Below are positions 16,905 to 26,125 of a stretch of 62,642 bases of DNA, one piece after another. Both the position numbers and the translations under genes were made by a program. The stretch's first letter is position 1; every line of letters begins with the position of its first letter. The notes under the pieces are model-generated. The model had not been told where the DNA came from. It searched no databases and was given only the letters and a program-made list of their open reading frames with translations. This DNA comes from UMGS1387 sp045540015 (GTDB lineage: Bacteria; Bacillota; Clostridia; Oscillospirales; CAG-382): assembly GCA_045540015.1 (NCBI GenBank), contig JAZQGP010000029.1:1-62642 (forward strand), written 5' to 3'.

Positions 16905-17633
16905 TTAGTTGTTCTTATTTATAATAATTTCTTCAGCTTCTCTTGTTTCAAGGTCAACGCATCTTACAAAAAGAGAAACCTTGTTGTCCTCGTTAAGATT
17001 GTTCCAGCAAAGGTCAGCAAGCTCTTTTGCAGTGTTGGGAAGCTCTACCTCTTCGGGCTCACCGTAGAAGGAGGGAATGGGATTGCCGTCGCACTTATAT
17101 GTATGAATGAAATGACCGATTCCGTTTCTGGGGGTGTATGAGTAAGTAAAACGGTTGCAAACAGAGTCATCGCCGTTTGCACTCTTTAAAATTGACATCT
17201 TGTAGTGGAAAACACCGGGCTCGTAGTAAAGCATTCCTGAAATTCTGGGTGTGAAGTTTGGAGCATCTGGCTCAAATTCTCTTGTTGTAAGAGCTTTTTC
17301 AAATGAATATCCGTCTTCACCGTTTTCCTTGACATAATTGTAAATTGTGTCAGTCTGATCTCCGTTTGTAATGATATCGGAACAGGGAAGAGCAAGATAG
17401 GGGTTGTAGATGATAAGGCTCGGGTCTGAAAGCTTTGACTCATCGAATGCCTTTGTTCTCATTCCACCGTCGAATCTTTCAAAAATTCTGTTTCTGCTGT
17501 TTTCGCTTCTTCCCATAATAAAATACGCAATCATTGCTTTTTTTCCGTCAGAAGATTTGCCGATAACAATTCCTCTTCCGGGATAGGAGTTGGTAGATAG
17601 AAGCTCTGCAAGGTTGTAAAGTGACTTTGCCAT
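16905..17633 (-). CDS. purO: IMP cyclohydrolase, PurO type
   Basis: A 242-residue protein of the archaeal-type IMP cyclohydrolase family (opening LAELLSTNSYPGRGIVIGKS; GRSENSRNRIF; later TPRISG). It closes FAICAR to IMP, the last step of de novo purine synthesis. With the adjacent transformylase it replaces bifunctional PurH. The ATG at 17633 is 8 nt after AAAGGA; an in-frame ATG two codons earlier is too close to it. It is directly downstream of the riboswitch terminator. Confidence 0.88.
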   Translation of the reverse strand: MAKSLYNLAELLSTNSYPGRGIVIGKSSDGKKAMIAYFIMGRSENSRNRIFERFDGGMRTKAFDESKLSDPSLIIYNPYLALPCSDIITNGDQTDTIYNYVKENGEDGYSFEKALTTREFEPDAPNFTPRISGMLYYEPGVFHYKMSILKSANGDDSVCNRFTYSYTPRNGIGHFIHTYKCDGNPIPSFYGEPEEVELPNTAKELADLCWNNLNEDNKVSLFVRCVDLETREAEEIIINKNN

Positions 17634-17661
17634 AATCATATTCCTTTCTTATAGCCGAAAC

Positions 17662-17766
17662 AAAAAAGGGCAGTCCCATGGTGTTTCGGAACTGCCCAGA
17701 CGGTCGACTTTTTGTATTATTTCCGCTTCCCTGTGGGTAATTCCACAAAATCCGTCAGTTACGGAA
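17662..17766 (-). promoter_or_regulatory. ZTP (pfl) riboswitch with terminator expression platform
   Basis: The minus-strand leader of purO-purJ contains the ZTP-aptamer landmarks. AACTGACGGA (17751-17760) pairs toward a GTGG...CCAC hairpin, and the 3' element CCGTCTGGGCA lies at 17693-17703. It is followed by a strong terminator: GGGCAGTTCC/GGGACTGCCC (17668-17697) and six T. The terminator stem shares the TGGGCA element, so ligand binding should block termination (an ON switch). It senses ZTP/ZMP when 10-formyl-THF is short. The exact fold was not computed. Confidence 0.85.
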
Positions 17767-17905
17767 ACCTTGATATTATTTTATCATACATATTACTGCA
17801 TTTTCATTGCTATTTTGTTACTTATGTGTGTATAAACAAACTTTGATGTTTATAATTCTTATTTTTACAGATAATTATATTACACCATATAGGAGGAATA
17901 TAATA

Positions 17906-18340
17906 ATGATAAATCAGGATACTGTAAGACTTCTGCGTGAATGTGATGCGGGAATTAAAATGGGTGTTTCTTCAATAAACGATGTTATGGACGATGTGAA
18001 AGACAACAATTTCAGAGCTCTTTTGACCGACAGCAGAAATGAACATGAAAAGCTGTGTAACGAAGTAAAGCACAAGCTTGATATGTACGGAGACGAGGGC
18101 AAAGACCCTAATATCATGGCAAAAGGCATGTCGTGGATGAAAACAAATGTAATGATAGCTGCAGATAAGTCGGACAAAACTGTAGCCGACCTTATTACAG
18201 ATGGATGCAACATGGGAATCAAAAGCCTTGGAAGATACCTTAATCAGTATAAGGCTGCAGATGAAGAATCAAAGGATATAACAAAACGCCTTATTAATAT
18301 TGAGGAAAGACTTGCAACCGATATAAGGCAGTATTTGTAA
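17906..18340 (+). CDS. small helical protein, ferritin-like four-helix type
   Basis: A 144-residue, highly charged protein with no signal peptide. It is predicted to be almost entirely helical, with four long helices suggestive of a ferritin-like bundle (DUF2383-like). Typical stretches are RLLRECDAGIKMGVSSINDV, DSRNEHEKLCNEV and GMSWMKTN. The ATG at 17906 is 7 nt after AGGAGGA; the open frame upstream is not used. Similar proteins seem common in Clostridia but I know of no assigned function. It is monocistronic with a terminator. Confidence 0.75.
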   Translation: MINQDTVRLLRECDAGIKMGVSSINDVMDDVKDNNFRALLTDSRNEHEKLCNEVKHKLDMYGDEGKDPNIMAKGMSWMKTNVMIAADKSDKTVADLITDGCNMGIKSLGRYLNQYKAADEESKDITKRLINIEERLATDIRQYL

Positions 18341-18343
18341 GAC

Positions 18344-18367
18344 AAAAGACCGCATCGGCGGTCTTTT
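18344..18367. terminator. bidirectional terminator between the helical protein and dut
   Basis: AAAGACCGC/GCGGTCTTT with an ATCG loop, flanked by A and T tracts, lies between two convergent genes. Confidence 0.85.
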
Positions 18368-18373
18368 CTGCGT

Positions 18374-18817
18374 TTATTTAGTTCCTGTTGAACCGAATCC
18401 GCCTGCACCGCGAACGGTGTCGGAAAGCGATTCGCTCTCTATAAATTCAGCGGCAAGGAATGGAAGAAATACCATTTGTGCAATTCTCTCACCGGTTGTT
18501 ATTTCTGCAGGAATACTGCTGTGATTGTGAAGCGCCACCATGATTTCGCCTCTGTAGTCGGCATCAACAACACCTACTTTGTTTGCAGGAGCAAGGCCTT
18601 TCTTTGAAGCAAGTCCGCTTCTTGCAAAGATAAAACCGCCAAAGCCTTCTGGGATTTCCATGGAAAGTCCTGTGTGTACAAGAACTGTTTCGTGAGGATT
18701 TATGGTAAGAGTTCCTTCAACAAGAGCGTAAAGGTCAGCACCTGCCGAGAATTCGGAGCCGTAGGTGGGGATAACTGCGTTTTCTGAGAGCTTTTTGATT
18801 TTAATTTGCTGTTTCAT
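18374..18817 (-). CDS. dut: dUTP diphosphatase
   Basis: A 147-residue trimeric-type dUTPase that hydrolyses dUTP to dUMP, protecting DNA from uracil and feeding dTMP synthesis. The five family motifs are readable: SAGADLYA (1), ARSGLASKKGL (2), KVGVVDADYRGE (3), GERIAQMVF (4) and RGAGGFGSTG (5), the last being the mobile C-terminal arm. An ATG at 18817 preceded by AAAGGA is preferred over a GTG three codons earlier. Confidence 0.95.
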   Translation of the reverse strand: MKQQIKIKKLSENAVIPTYGSEFSAGADLYALVEGTLTINPHETVLVHTGLSMEIPEGFGGFIFARSGLASKKGLAPANKVGVVDADYRGEIMVALHNHSSIPAEITTGERIAQMVFLPFLAAEFIESESLSDTVRGAGGFGSTGTK

Positions 18818-18894
18818 GTTTGTCACGTCCTTTATTCATTTTACATCATTTTACATTATTTGTGTAGTTTTTTCAAGCCTTTTTGCGTAAATTC

Positions 18895-18922
18895 TTGACA
18901 ATTGTGTTATTTGTGGTAAAAT
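18895..18922 (+). promoter_or_regulatory. promoter of the DUF554 gene
   Basis: TTGACA (18895-18900), a 16-bp spacer and TAAAAT (18917-18922). Confidence 0.7.
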
Positions 18923-18952
18923 ATATGAAGCTTAACATGGAGGAAACAATTA

Positions 18953-19645
18953 ATGATTGGTGTACTGTTTAACTGCCTGACGGTAATTGTCGGCAGTCTT
19001 GTCGGAATGACATTTTCAAATATTATCCCCAAACGCGTTACCGATTCAATTATGACAGGAATAGGACTGTGTACACTTTACATTGGCTTTTCAGGTGCAT
19101 TAAAAGGCGAAAACACACTTGTACTTATATTTTCAATAGCTTTTGGAGCTGTTGTCGGAACACTTCTCGATATTGACGGAAAGATTAATTCGCTTGCCGA
19201 ATTTGCGACAAAGCGTTTTAAAAAGGAAACCGATGCTGTAAGTCCTGCCGAGGGATTTGTAACAGCGAGCCTTCTGTTTTGTGTCGGCTCAATGACAATT
19301 GTCGGCTCTATTAACGCCGGTGTTTCGGGTGATAACACGCTTTTGTTTACAAAGTCCATACTTGACCTGTTTTCTTCGATGGCGCTTGCATCAACATTTG
19401 GAATCGGCGTTTTTTTATCTACAGCGTTTGTGTTTGTGTTTCAAGGAGGACTTGTTTTGCTTTCTCAATTTATAGCTCCGTTGCTTACAGCTTCACTTCA
19501 AAATGAGATGATTTGCGCAGGCTCTGTTTTGATTATTGGACTTGGGCTTAATATCATAGGTGTAACAAAAATTAAGGTCGCAAACTATATGCCGGCTATT
19601 GTTATAGCACCGCTGATGACGCCGCTTTTGAATATGCTTGTCTGA
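18953..19645 (+). CDS. DUF554 family membrane protein
   Basis: A 230-residue polytopic protein with about seven hydrophobic helices. It opens with GVLFNCLTVIVGSLVGMTF, typical of the DUF554 (YdfK/YqgA) family. It has the conserved SLLFCVGSMTIVGSINAGVSGD loop and a GLGLNIIGVTKIKVANYMPA end. The function is unknown; a transport role is only a supposition. The start follows a GGAGG site. Its stop lies 3 bp before the promoter of a structured RNA. Confidence 0.88.
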   Translation: MIGVLFNCLTVIVGSLVGMTFSNIIPKRVTDSIMTGIGLCTLYIGFSGALKGENTLVLIFSIAFGAVVGTLLDIDGKINSLAEFATKRFKKETDAVSPAEGFVTASLLFCVGSMTIVGSINAGVSGDNTLLFTKSILDLFSSMALASTFGIGVFLSTAFVFVFQGGLVLLSQFIAPLLTASLQNEMICAGSVLIIGLGLNIIGVTKIKVANYMPAIVIAPLMTPLLNMLV

Positions 19646-19648
19646 GCA

Positions 19649-19677
19649 TTGACATTTGCGTTTTGCTGTGCTATACT
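19649..19677 (+). promoter_or_regulatory. promoter of structured RNA A
   Basis: TTGACA (19649-19654), a 17-bp spacer and TATACT (19672-19677), immediately after the DUF554 stop. Confidence 0.8.
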
Positions 19678-19683
19678 ACTACT

Positions 19684-19828
19684 GAAAGAGGATTTACCGT
19701 TAACAATTGCCAACCCGTTATGCAGTTGGGGGTTAACTTGCGGTAGGTTAATCTTTATAATGGAAGTTGCTTCAATCACATTGGTGACGCCTTATTGGCG
19801 GCCATGTTCTGGGCGACTTCCATTTTTT
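19684..19828 (+). ncRNA. structured RNA A, unknown family
   Basis: About 145 nt between a strong promoter and a T6 tract. Hairpin 1 (19691-19753) stacks GATTTACC with GGTTAATC, GTTAAC with GTTAAC and CCAAC with GTTGG. Hairpin 2 closes with a perfect 12-bp stem, AATGGAAGTTGC (19759-19770) with GCGACTTCCATT (19813-19824), around three small hairpins, then TTTTTT. The region has no credible gene on either strand. It may be a free small RNA or a leader for the open frame downstream. I do not recognise the family. Confidence 0.55.
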
Positions 19829-19847
19829 GTAAATGTAGTTAATGTAG

Positions 19848-22800
19848 GATGCGGACAAGCTTGTAAAAGAGATAACAAAAAATGAAAGTCTGAGAAAAGC
19901 TTTCGTTACGGCGTTTGGTTTAGACGGTGCTGACAATGCTACAGTCAAAAAGGCTGCAAGGCAGTATGCGAATGGTGTTATATCAAATGGTGTTCAAAGT
20001 TCTGTTGCAACAGGCGTTAATGCTGCTATAGGCGACATGGTGACAAAGAACGAGCCTGCGGCGTACATTGCACAGAAGATAAAGGAGAACGACGGTTTTG
20101 TTGTAGAGCTTCTTAATGGACCTGATGTTGACGGTGCGGTTACTGATGCGAAGATAAGAAGTGCTGTCAGAAGTGCGAGAAATGCCGAAATTGCAAGAGA
20201 AATAAACCGCAGGGGCAATTTGTCGGATAGTGAGCAAGCGGCGCTTATTCGTCAGCACATTGCACGAGATGCCGAAACTGACCTTTACTATGAGAATGGT
20301 TTTGCGGGTGTGGACTTTGAAAAAGTAAAATCGCAGATTGGAGAGGGTTTTCTTTCCGAAGCGGAGAAGTATAATGCTTATGTGAGAGGTGAAAATGCGG
20401 CGAAGAAGATTGAGGGCAGTGCATTTTCCGAGAGTGTTGTTTATGAAACTCCGGAGGAGCGTTCTTATGAGGTGGAAAAGCCGGTGGAAGAGTACACTGA
20501 AAAAGAACGTGATTTAAAGTCTGAGAGCGGAAACAATATAGAAATAGGAGCTAACTCCGACGTAGCCACCATAAACGGTGTAAAAACTAACGTAAACGAG
20601 AAAGCTCCTACTAATAATAGTACACACGATAAGAGCGAAAATGTCAATAGGGAAAATGAAGGTCCCTCTGACTTTGAAGAACGAGCGTACAGCAGTGAAG
20701 AAGGAGCAGAGGCAATACCGGATGCGGGAGAAAAGGGCGTTTCGATATACAAGAGGTTACTTCCAAAGGTACTTGAAGCGGCGTCGGAAAAGAGCGGAAA
20801 GAGTGTTTCTGAAATAAAGGCTAATGTGCAAAAGATATTTGCAAAGATATACAATGCCGGAAAGAAAGGACTTGATTTTAAGAAAAGCTTTTCAGGCAGT
20901 TATTTCACAGAAGCAGAAGCACGTGCGATATATGAAGCGGGAGCTGTTGATGCGGCTGCTGAAAAGGGAATGTTATTCAGAACGGATGCACACGTTGTCA
21001 AAGATAAAGCCTTCAAGAGCATGAAGCTTTCTCCAAAGACTATACAAAAGCTTGAGGCACTTGCAAAGATTACTGGAAAGAACATAATCTTTGATGAAAC
21101 TCTTGAGCAGAATGCAGAGTTTAATGCCGAAACGGGTGAGATTATCATTTCGACAAAGTGCAAAAATCCTGTTATGGTTGCGGCACTGCACGAGGTTGTG
21201 CACGTCATAAGAAAGGCGACTCCTGCGGATTACAACAATCTTTCGCGAGCTGTGCTGAGCGTTCTCAAGAAGAAGGGCAGTTTCTATCAAAAGGTTCTCA
21301 AGGAATATATGGAGGTTTATTATCCAGACCTTGTAGACAAAGACGGAAAATGGCTTGATTCGTGGGACGAGTTTACAAACGAAGAGATTGTTGCTGACAT
21401 GGTTTCTATGTTACTTGCGGACAGCGACACTGTGAGAAATCTCGGTGCAAAGGAAACAAAGGGACTTGCAAGGGTAATCGAGGCTTTAAAGGAGCTTCGA
21501 GAAAAGATTGTCGCGAAGCTTCGCGGTATGGACAATCTTGACACATCGAATCTTCAGAAAGCGGCACTCAAATCGTTAAGCAATGACATTGAGAAGATTG
21601 AAAATGCTTTTGCGACGGCTTTGCGGAATACTGCGTCGGTTGCAAAGGCGGGGACAGAAATAAAGACCTCGGGAGAGGTCAAGACGGAAGTCTATGAGAC
21701 TGTAAAAAGCAGCAGAAGTGTCACAGAGAAAAATTTTGTAGAGGATAAATATTTTGCTCGTAATGTCGACAAATGGAATGATTTACAAGATAGTTCTCAC
21801 CTCAAGGTTGGCAAAATAACCGGTGATAGTGTACTTGCTAAAATTGGAATACCAAAAGGCGAGTTGTATTTTGATGTATCAAAAATAAAAAAATCAATGA
21901 AGGATCATATAGACCATTTGACACCAGCGATATTAAAGGGCATCCCTAAAATGTTAAATGATCCGATTGTGATTACAGAATACAAGCCGGGAAAGAACTA
22001 TAACACTGTAAGTGTCTATGGAAACTTATATGCAAACGGCGTTCCGGCGACCGTTGGTATTGTTGTTACTGTTGGAAGACGCGGAAACATAATATCAAAC
22101 ATAAGAACTATACATGCAAGAAACGATATTAAGAATCAGATTACAGATGAATCAGTTTTATATCTAAAAGACAATAAAAAAGAAACCAATGCCTGGTTCA
22201 AAGCCTATGTCGGCATCGATGTGCCGGGAGGGGGAACCCAACTCGGAGTAATCCGGAGCATTGATTTCATAAATATTATACGCCAAGAATCCAAAAATGT
22301 CAATACCCAAAATAATGTAAGACACAGCATATCGCATACGAGAAAAGGCGAGCCGGTTGTTGTGGTTGACACGAACATACTCGAAGATGTTGACGAGAGT
22401 CTTTGGAAAGAAAAGGTAAAAAAGGCAATAAGAGGATTTTTCCCAGGGCTTCTTTTCAAGGGCGGAGAAGCGGAAGTTAAGAAAAAGACGTATGACGAGT
22501 ATTTAAAGTCGCGTTACACAAACTCGATACGAAAGTTTGAAAAGGACGTATACGAAGACAAGCTAAGAGCATCGAACCATCTTGACGAAATACTGCTTTC
22601 TGTTACGGATACGAGAACAGAGGAGCTATTCCACGACAGAGCAGACAAGATAAAAGGCTTTGTGCACGGAGATGTCAGAATTGTTGTCGGGGACAACAAA
22701 TATATGGCGGATGCTGTTGTTGGTATAAAGGAAGACGGAAGTATGCTTGTGTATGACGTTGTTGACTTTATGCCGGCTGAGTTTGAGCTTGAGGAGCAGA

Positions 22801-24410
22801 AGGGAAAGGCTACGGTGAGGAGTAGCAGGAGTCATACGGATAATTCTGGAAAAGCTATCACACATGAGAGCATAGACATACTACGTTCCATAGGCAAAAA
22901 GTCAATAAACGGCTTTATGTCTGAAGACATAAAAAAAGCCGAGCCGTTTGCTCGGAGAATGTGGCAGACTCTTGGTGAGAAATCTCCGTTTTTCCGTAGT
23001 TGGTTTGGAGATTGGAGAGCGAATGATGCAAAAACAAAAGTAAATGTGGCAAGTATTCCTGAATACGTTGATTCCAATGAAGAAAGAAAGAAAAACAGAG
23101 GCGATGTTATAAATTCAGACACACGGTGGAACATACGTATTTCCAGAGAAGGCGAAACAAACACCATTTCACATTCCGGTGAAAACAGGCTTTCTGAATA
23201 TGGTCTTTCTGGAATTAGAGAACTTATAGAAAATGCTTTTCTTTTTGATAGTGAGGTACACGAACATCACAGCAATAATGCCAAAAATGACATGATTATG
23301 TTTGACCACAAGTTGTATGCTTTGGGAAAAAACATTGATGGAACAACAGCATTGTATAAAATAACTGTGGAAGAATACTATCAAAGCAAAAGAGAACCAG
23401 CAAACAAAAAATTCCACAATCTGAGATACATAGAAAAAGTAGCTGATAATGTCGGCGGACGCACTTTCGAGAAAACTCGTAGCGGCGGCTCCACAAATGA
23501 CATTTCAACTACCAATTACAGTGTAGCAGATTTATTTAAGTTTGTCAAGACCTATGATAAGGAATTTAATCCCAAGCCTTCAAGTGCGGTTGTGGATGAA
23601 AACGGAATACCAAAAGTTGTGTATCACGGAACATCAAAAGGCGGTTTTACACACTTTGACACTTACGGCTCAAATTTCGGTTTATTCGGCCAAGGAAGTT
23701 ACTTTACTGAGGACAGAAACATAGCTGAGCAGTACACTCGCAAAGGAAAAGGGGATACACCGCAGGTCTATGAATGTTATCTTAATATTAAAAAGCCGAT
23801 TGATATGGACGCGAAAGCTGACATCAAAGAGTGGACCGAGGCACTTGCGAAAAGTGATGAAATCGTTGTTGACTTTGATGGTTGCGTTACAAACGAAGAT
23901 TGCTTCAGACGTGTAGTGGACGAGCTTGCGTACAATGACTACACAAGAAACGAAGCATATGAGTTTATGAGTGATTTGCTCGGAAACAATTTAGGCTATG
24001 ATGGAATTACTCACATTGGCGGTGGTAGAGCTTCGCAGTCGGACGGTACAACACATCGAGTGTGGATTGCCTTTAATCCGGAACAAATTAAATCTGCAAC
24101 AGACAACATAGGAACGTTTGATAAATCAAATGCCGACATAAGATACAGCCGTTCTCACGTGAACTATGCAGACGAGACGGATGACGGAACAAGGAGCATG
24201 ACGTCTGAGGAAGCAAGAAGTGAGGCAATAAGGGCAGCACTCGGGCAGTTTGACAGAAGAGAAAGAGCACTTGACCGTTGGGGAATGAATATAAGCGGTG
24301 CAGAGGGCAACGGCTCCGGAATGAGCCTTGAGGCTGCAGTTATCAAGGCAAAAAAGAGCTTTGGTATTCCGATTGTTCACGGTGGAAATGCAAATGTTGC
24401 GGGACATTGA
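19848..24410 (+). pseudogene. fragment of a phage/ICE polyvalent protein with ADP-ribosyltransferase domain
   Basis: An open frame of about 1520 codons, with a first ATG only at 20037 (1457 residues). Sixty-three codons upstream are clearly coding but have no start. Numbering from that ATG: a metallopeptidase-like domain with HEVVH at 385-389; a MuF C-terminal-like domain near 563-740; a large-polyvalent-protein domain near 760-930; the SPFFRSWFGDWRAND signature; and an ART-PolyVal-like ADP-ribosyltransferase near 1190-1365 (KVVYHGTSKGGF, GQGSYFTED, ending in the NIGTFDKSNADIRYS pattern). It stops abruptly at a segment (KKSFGIPIVHGG) that in relatives leads into another domain. Both ends are therefore lost. 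No phage genes are nearby. Confidence 0.7.
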
Positions 24411-24436
24411 CATTTTTTGGGCTGAGATGCTATAAT
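24407..24436 (+). promoter_or_regulatory. promoter of structured RNA B
   Basis: TTGACA (24407-24412), an 18-bp spacer and TATAAT (24431-24436). The -35 box overlaps the stop codon of the polyvalent-protein fragment. Confidence 0.7.
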
Positions 24437-24440
24437 TACC

Positions 24441-24546
24441 GACAGATATGGCTCTTTCGAATATGTCTGTCATATGGAGATTTTGGATGTCAACCGGCCC
24501 TGTCGTGTTCAGGTGCTCCGTTTGATATTCCGAAGTCTCTTTTTTG
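24441..24546 (+). ncRNA. structured RNA B, unknown family
   Basis: About 105 nt from the promoter to a T6 tract. Hairpin 1 pairs GACAGATAT (24441-24449) with ATATGTCTGTC (24461-24471). A long hairpin (about 24476-24539) pairs GAGATTTTGGA with TTCCGAAGTCTC through G-U pairs, then ATGTCAACCGG with CCGTTTGATAT, then CCTG with CAGG, and ends in TTTTTT. Its layout (promoter, short hairpin, long hairpin-terminator) matches RNA A, though the sequence differs. A 25-codon ATG frame inside has no ribosome site. Confidence 0.45.
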
Positions 24547-24597
24547 TACTCTTGGTTTTCTTACATACACTACATATGCATTTTCGGATGTAATAAG

Positions 24598-24628
24598 AAG
24601 AGCCTTCAGGATTCTACCGAAGACTCTT
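24598..24628 (-). terminator. terminator of the rnf operon
   Basis: On the minus strand AAGAGTCTTC/GAAGGCTCTT with an 11-nt loop, followed by a short T-rich tract, lies just after rnfB. Confidence 0.65.
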
Positions 24629-24635
24629 TAACATT

Positions 24636-25499
24636 TTAAATACTTTTACTGTTTGAAAGATCAGACAAATCAGTTTTAAGTCTAATAAGACCGTCTTGAC
24701 TCTGAGCTTTTGCAGACCAGATTATTTTTCTTGGACACTTTTCTTCGCATATGCCGCAGCCCGTACATTTAGTATAATCAATTTCCGCGACAGAGTCATT
24801 GACCGTTATAGCACCGGCAGGACAGTTCTTTTCACATATCTTGCAGCCGATACATCCAACCTGACAATAATTCTTTGTGATAGCACCCTTGTCGTGTGAC
24901 ATACAGCCAACCCAGTGCTTTGCATCGTACGGAATAAGCTTTATTATACTCTTAGGGCATGAAGCAACACACATACCGCAAGCAGTACATTTTTCGTAGT
25001 CGACTGCCGCAACTCCGTTAATAATGTGAATTGCATCAAATTTACATGCTGCAGCACAAGTGCCAAGACCAATACATCCGTTGGGACACATTTTGTCACC
25101 GCCTGCAAGCTTGTTTGCGGAAATACAATCGGTAATTCCTGCATAAGTGTACTTTTTTAAAGCAAGCTCATGGGTTCCGGAACACATAACTTGTGCACGG
25201 TAGCGCGTACCTTGTGCCTGCGGCTCAACGCCCATAACAGCGGCTATGTTGTTGATGACCTCCTGTGAAACAGAATTACAGGCAGTCATAGGTGCTTTTC
25301 CCGAAACGATTGCTTCGGCAAGGGCATTACATCCGGCATATCCGCAACCGCCGCAATTTGCACCGGGAAGCAGCTCGTTGATTTTTTCAACACGCTCATC
25401 TGTCTTGACTGCAAAGAGCTTGCTTGCAAATGCAAGTATAAGTCCCAAAACTCCGCTGATTAAAGCAAAGCAGAGAAGGGCATACAGTATATTTTCCAT
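24636..25499 (-). CDS. rnfB: Rnf complex subunit RnfB (iron-sulfur)
   Basis: A 287-residue subunit of the Rnf ferredoxin:NAD+ oxidoreductase. Residues 1-27 are a membrane anchor. An N-terminal cluster motif CGGCGYAGC follows, then several ferredoxin-type 4Fe-4S motifs (CIGLGTCAAAC, CTACGMCVASCPK, CIGCKICEKNCPAG, CTGCGICEEKCPR). It takes electrons from reduced ferredoxin and passes them into the complex. The clustered Cys motifs and last position in rnfCDGEAB match clostridial operons. Confidence 0.95.
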   Translation of the reverse strand: MENILYALLCFALISGVLGLILAFASKLFAVKTDERVEKINELLPGANCGGCGYAGCNALAEAIVSGKAPMTACNSVSQEVINNIAAVMGVEPQAQGTRYRAQVMCSGTHELALKKYTYAGITDCISANKLAGGDKMCPNGCIGLGTCAAACKFDAIHIINGVAAVDYEKCTACGMCVASCPKSIIKLIPYDAKHWVGCMSHDKGAITKNYCQVGCIGCKICEKNCPAGAITVNDSVAEIDYTKCTGCGICEEKCPRKIIWSAKAQSQDGLIRLKTDLSDLSNSKSI

Positions 25500-25534
25500 A
25501 AATAAACATTTTCCTTTCGTGTGTATTAACTACT

Positions 25535-26125
25535 TCAGAACGGAAGCTCAACACCCTGGAAGCCTGCAAAGGCAAGGGCAATAAGACAAGCGGTTACAAG
25601 TGCTATAGGAGTACCCTTGAAGCACTTAGGTGTTTCAGCAAAAGCAACTCTTGCACGAACACCTGCGAAAATTACAATTGCAAGTGTCCAGCCTACAGCA
25701 GAACCGAAGCTGAATACAATACTTGTAATAAGGTTGTATTCATTCTGAATACAAAGAAGTGCCGCACCGAGAATTGCACAGTTTGTTGTAATCAGCGGAA
25801 GGTAAATTCCGAGTGCTGAGTATAAAGACGGAACAGATTTCTTGAGAAACATTTCAATTAGCTGTACAAGAGATGCGATTATCAGAATAAACGCTATTGT
25901 TTTGAGATATTCAAGTCCGAAAGGCACGAGAAGAAAGTGATATACACACCAGGTAACTGCTGAGGATATTGTCATAACAAAGGTTACGGCACATCCCATG
26001 CCAATGGAAGTGGAGGGCTTTTCGGAAAGTCCAAGGAAAGGACATATTCCGAGGAAGCGTGAAAAAATGTAGTTTTCAATAAGTATTGATGAAATAAGTA
26101 TTGCTATGAAAGAACTGAAGGTCAT
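25535..26125 (-). CDS. rnfA: Rnf complex subunit RnfA
   Basis: A 196-residue polytopic subunit with six hydrophobic helices, paralogous to RnfE. It contains ENYIFSRFLGICPFLGLSEK and TNCAILGAALL; Cys residues in such segments hold the membrane-embedded iron-sulfur cluster between RnfA and RnfE. It is part of the ion-translocating core. Its start overlaps the end of rnfE by one base, indicating coupled translation. Confidence 0.95.
   Translation of the reverse strand: MTFSSFIAILISSILIENYIFSRFLGICPFLGLSEKPSTSIGMGCAVTFVMTISSAVTWCVYHFLLVPFGLEYLKTIAFILIIASLVQLIEMFLKKSVPSLYSALGIYLPLITTNCAILGAALLCIQNEYNLITSIVFSFGSAVGWTLAIVIFAGVRARVAFAETPKCFKGTPIALVTACLIALAFAGFQGVELPF

Noticed and set aside
19649..19885. 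Open frame of 78 codons across RNA A as a small protein
   Set aside because: It spans the promoter and both hairpins, has no ribosome site and no recognisable protein pattern.
18953..24650. Complete prophage or integrative element
   Set aside because: No integrase, capsid, portal, terminase or replication genes; only one truncated polyvalent-protein fragment is present.
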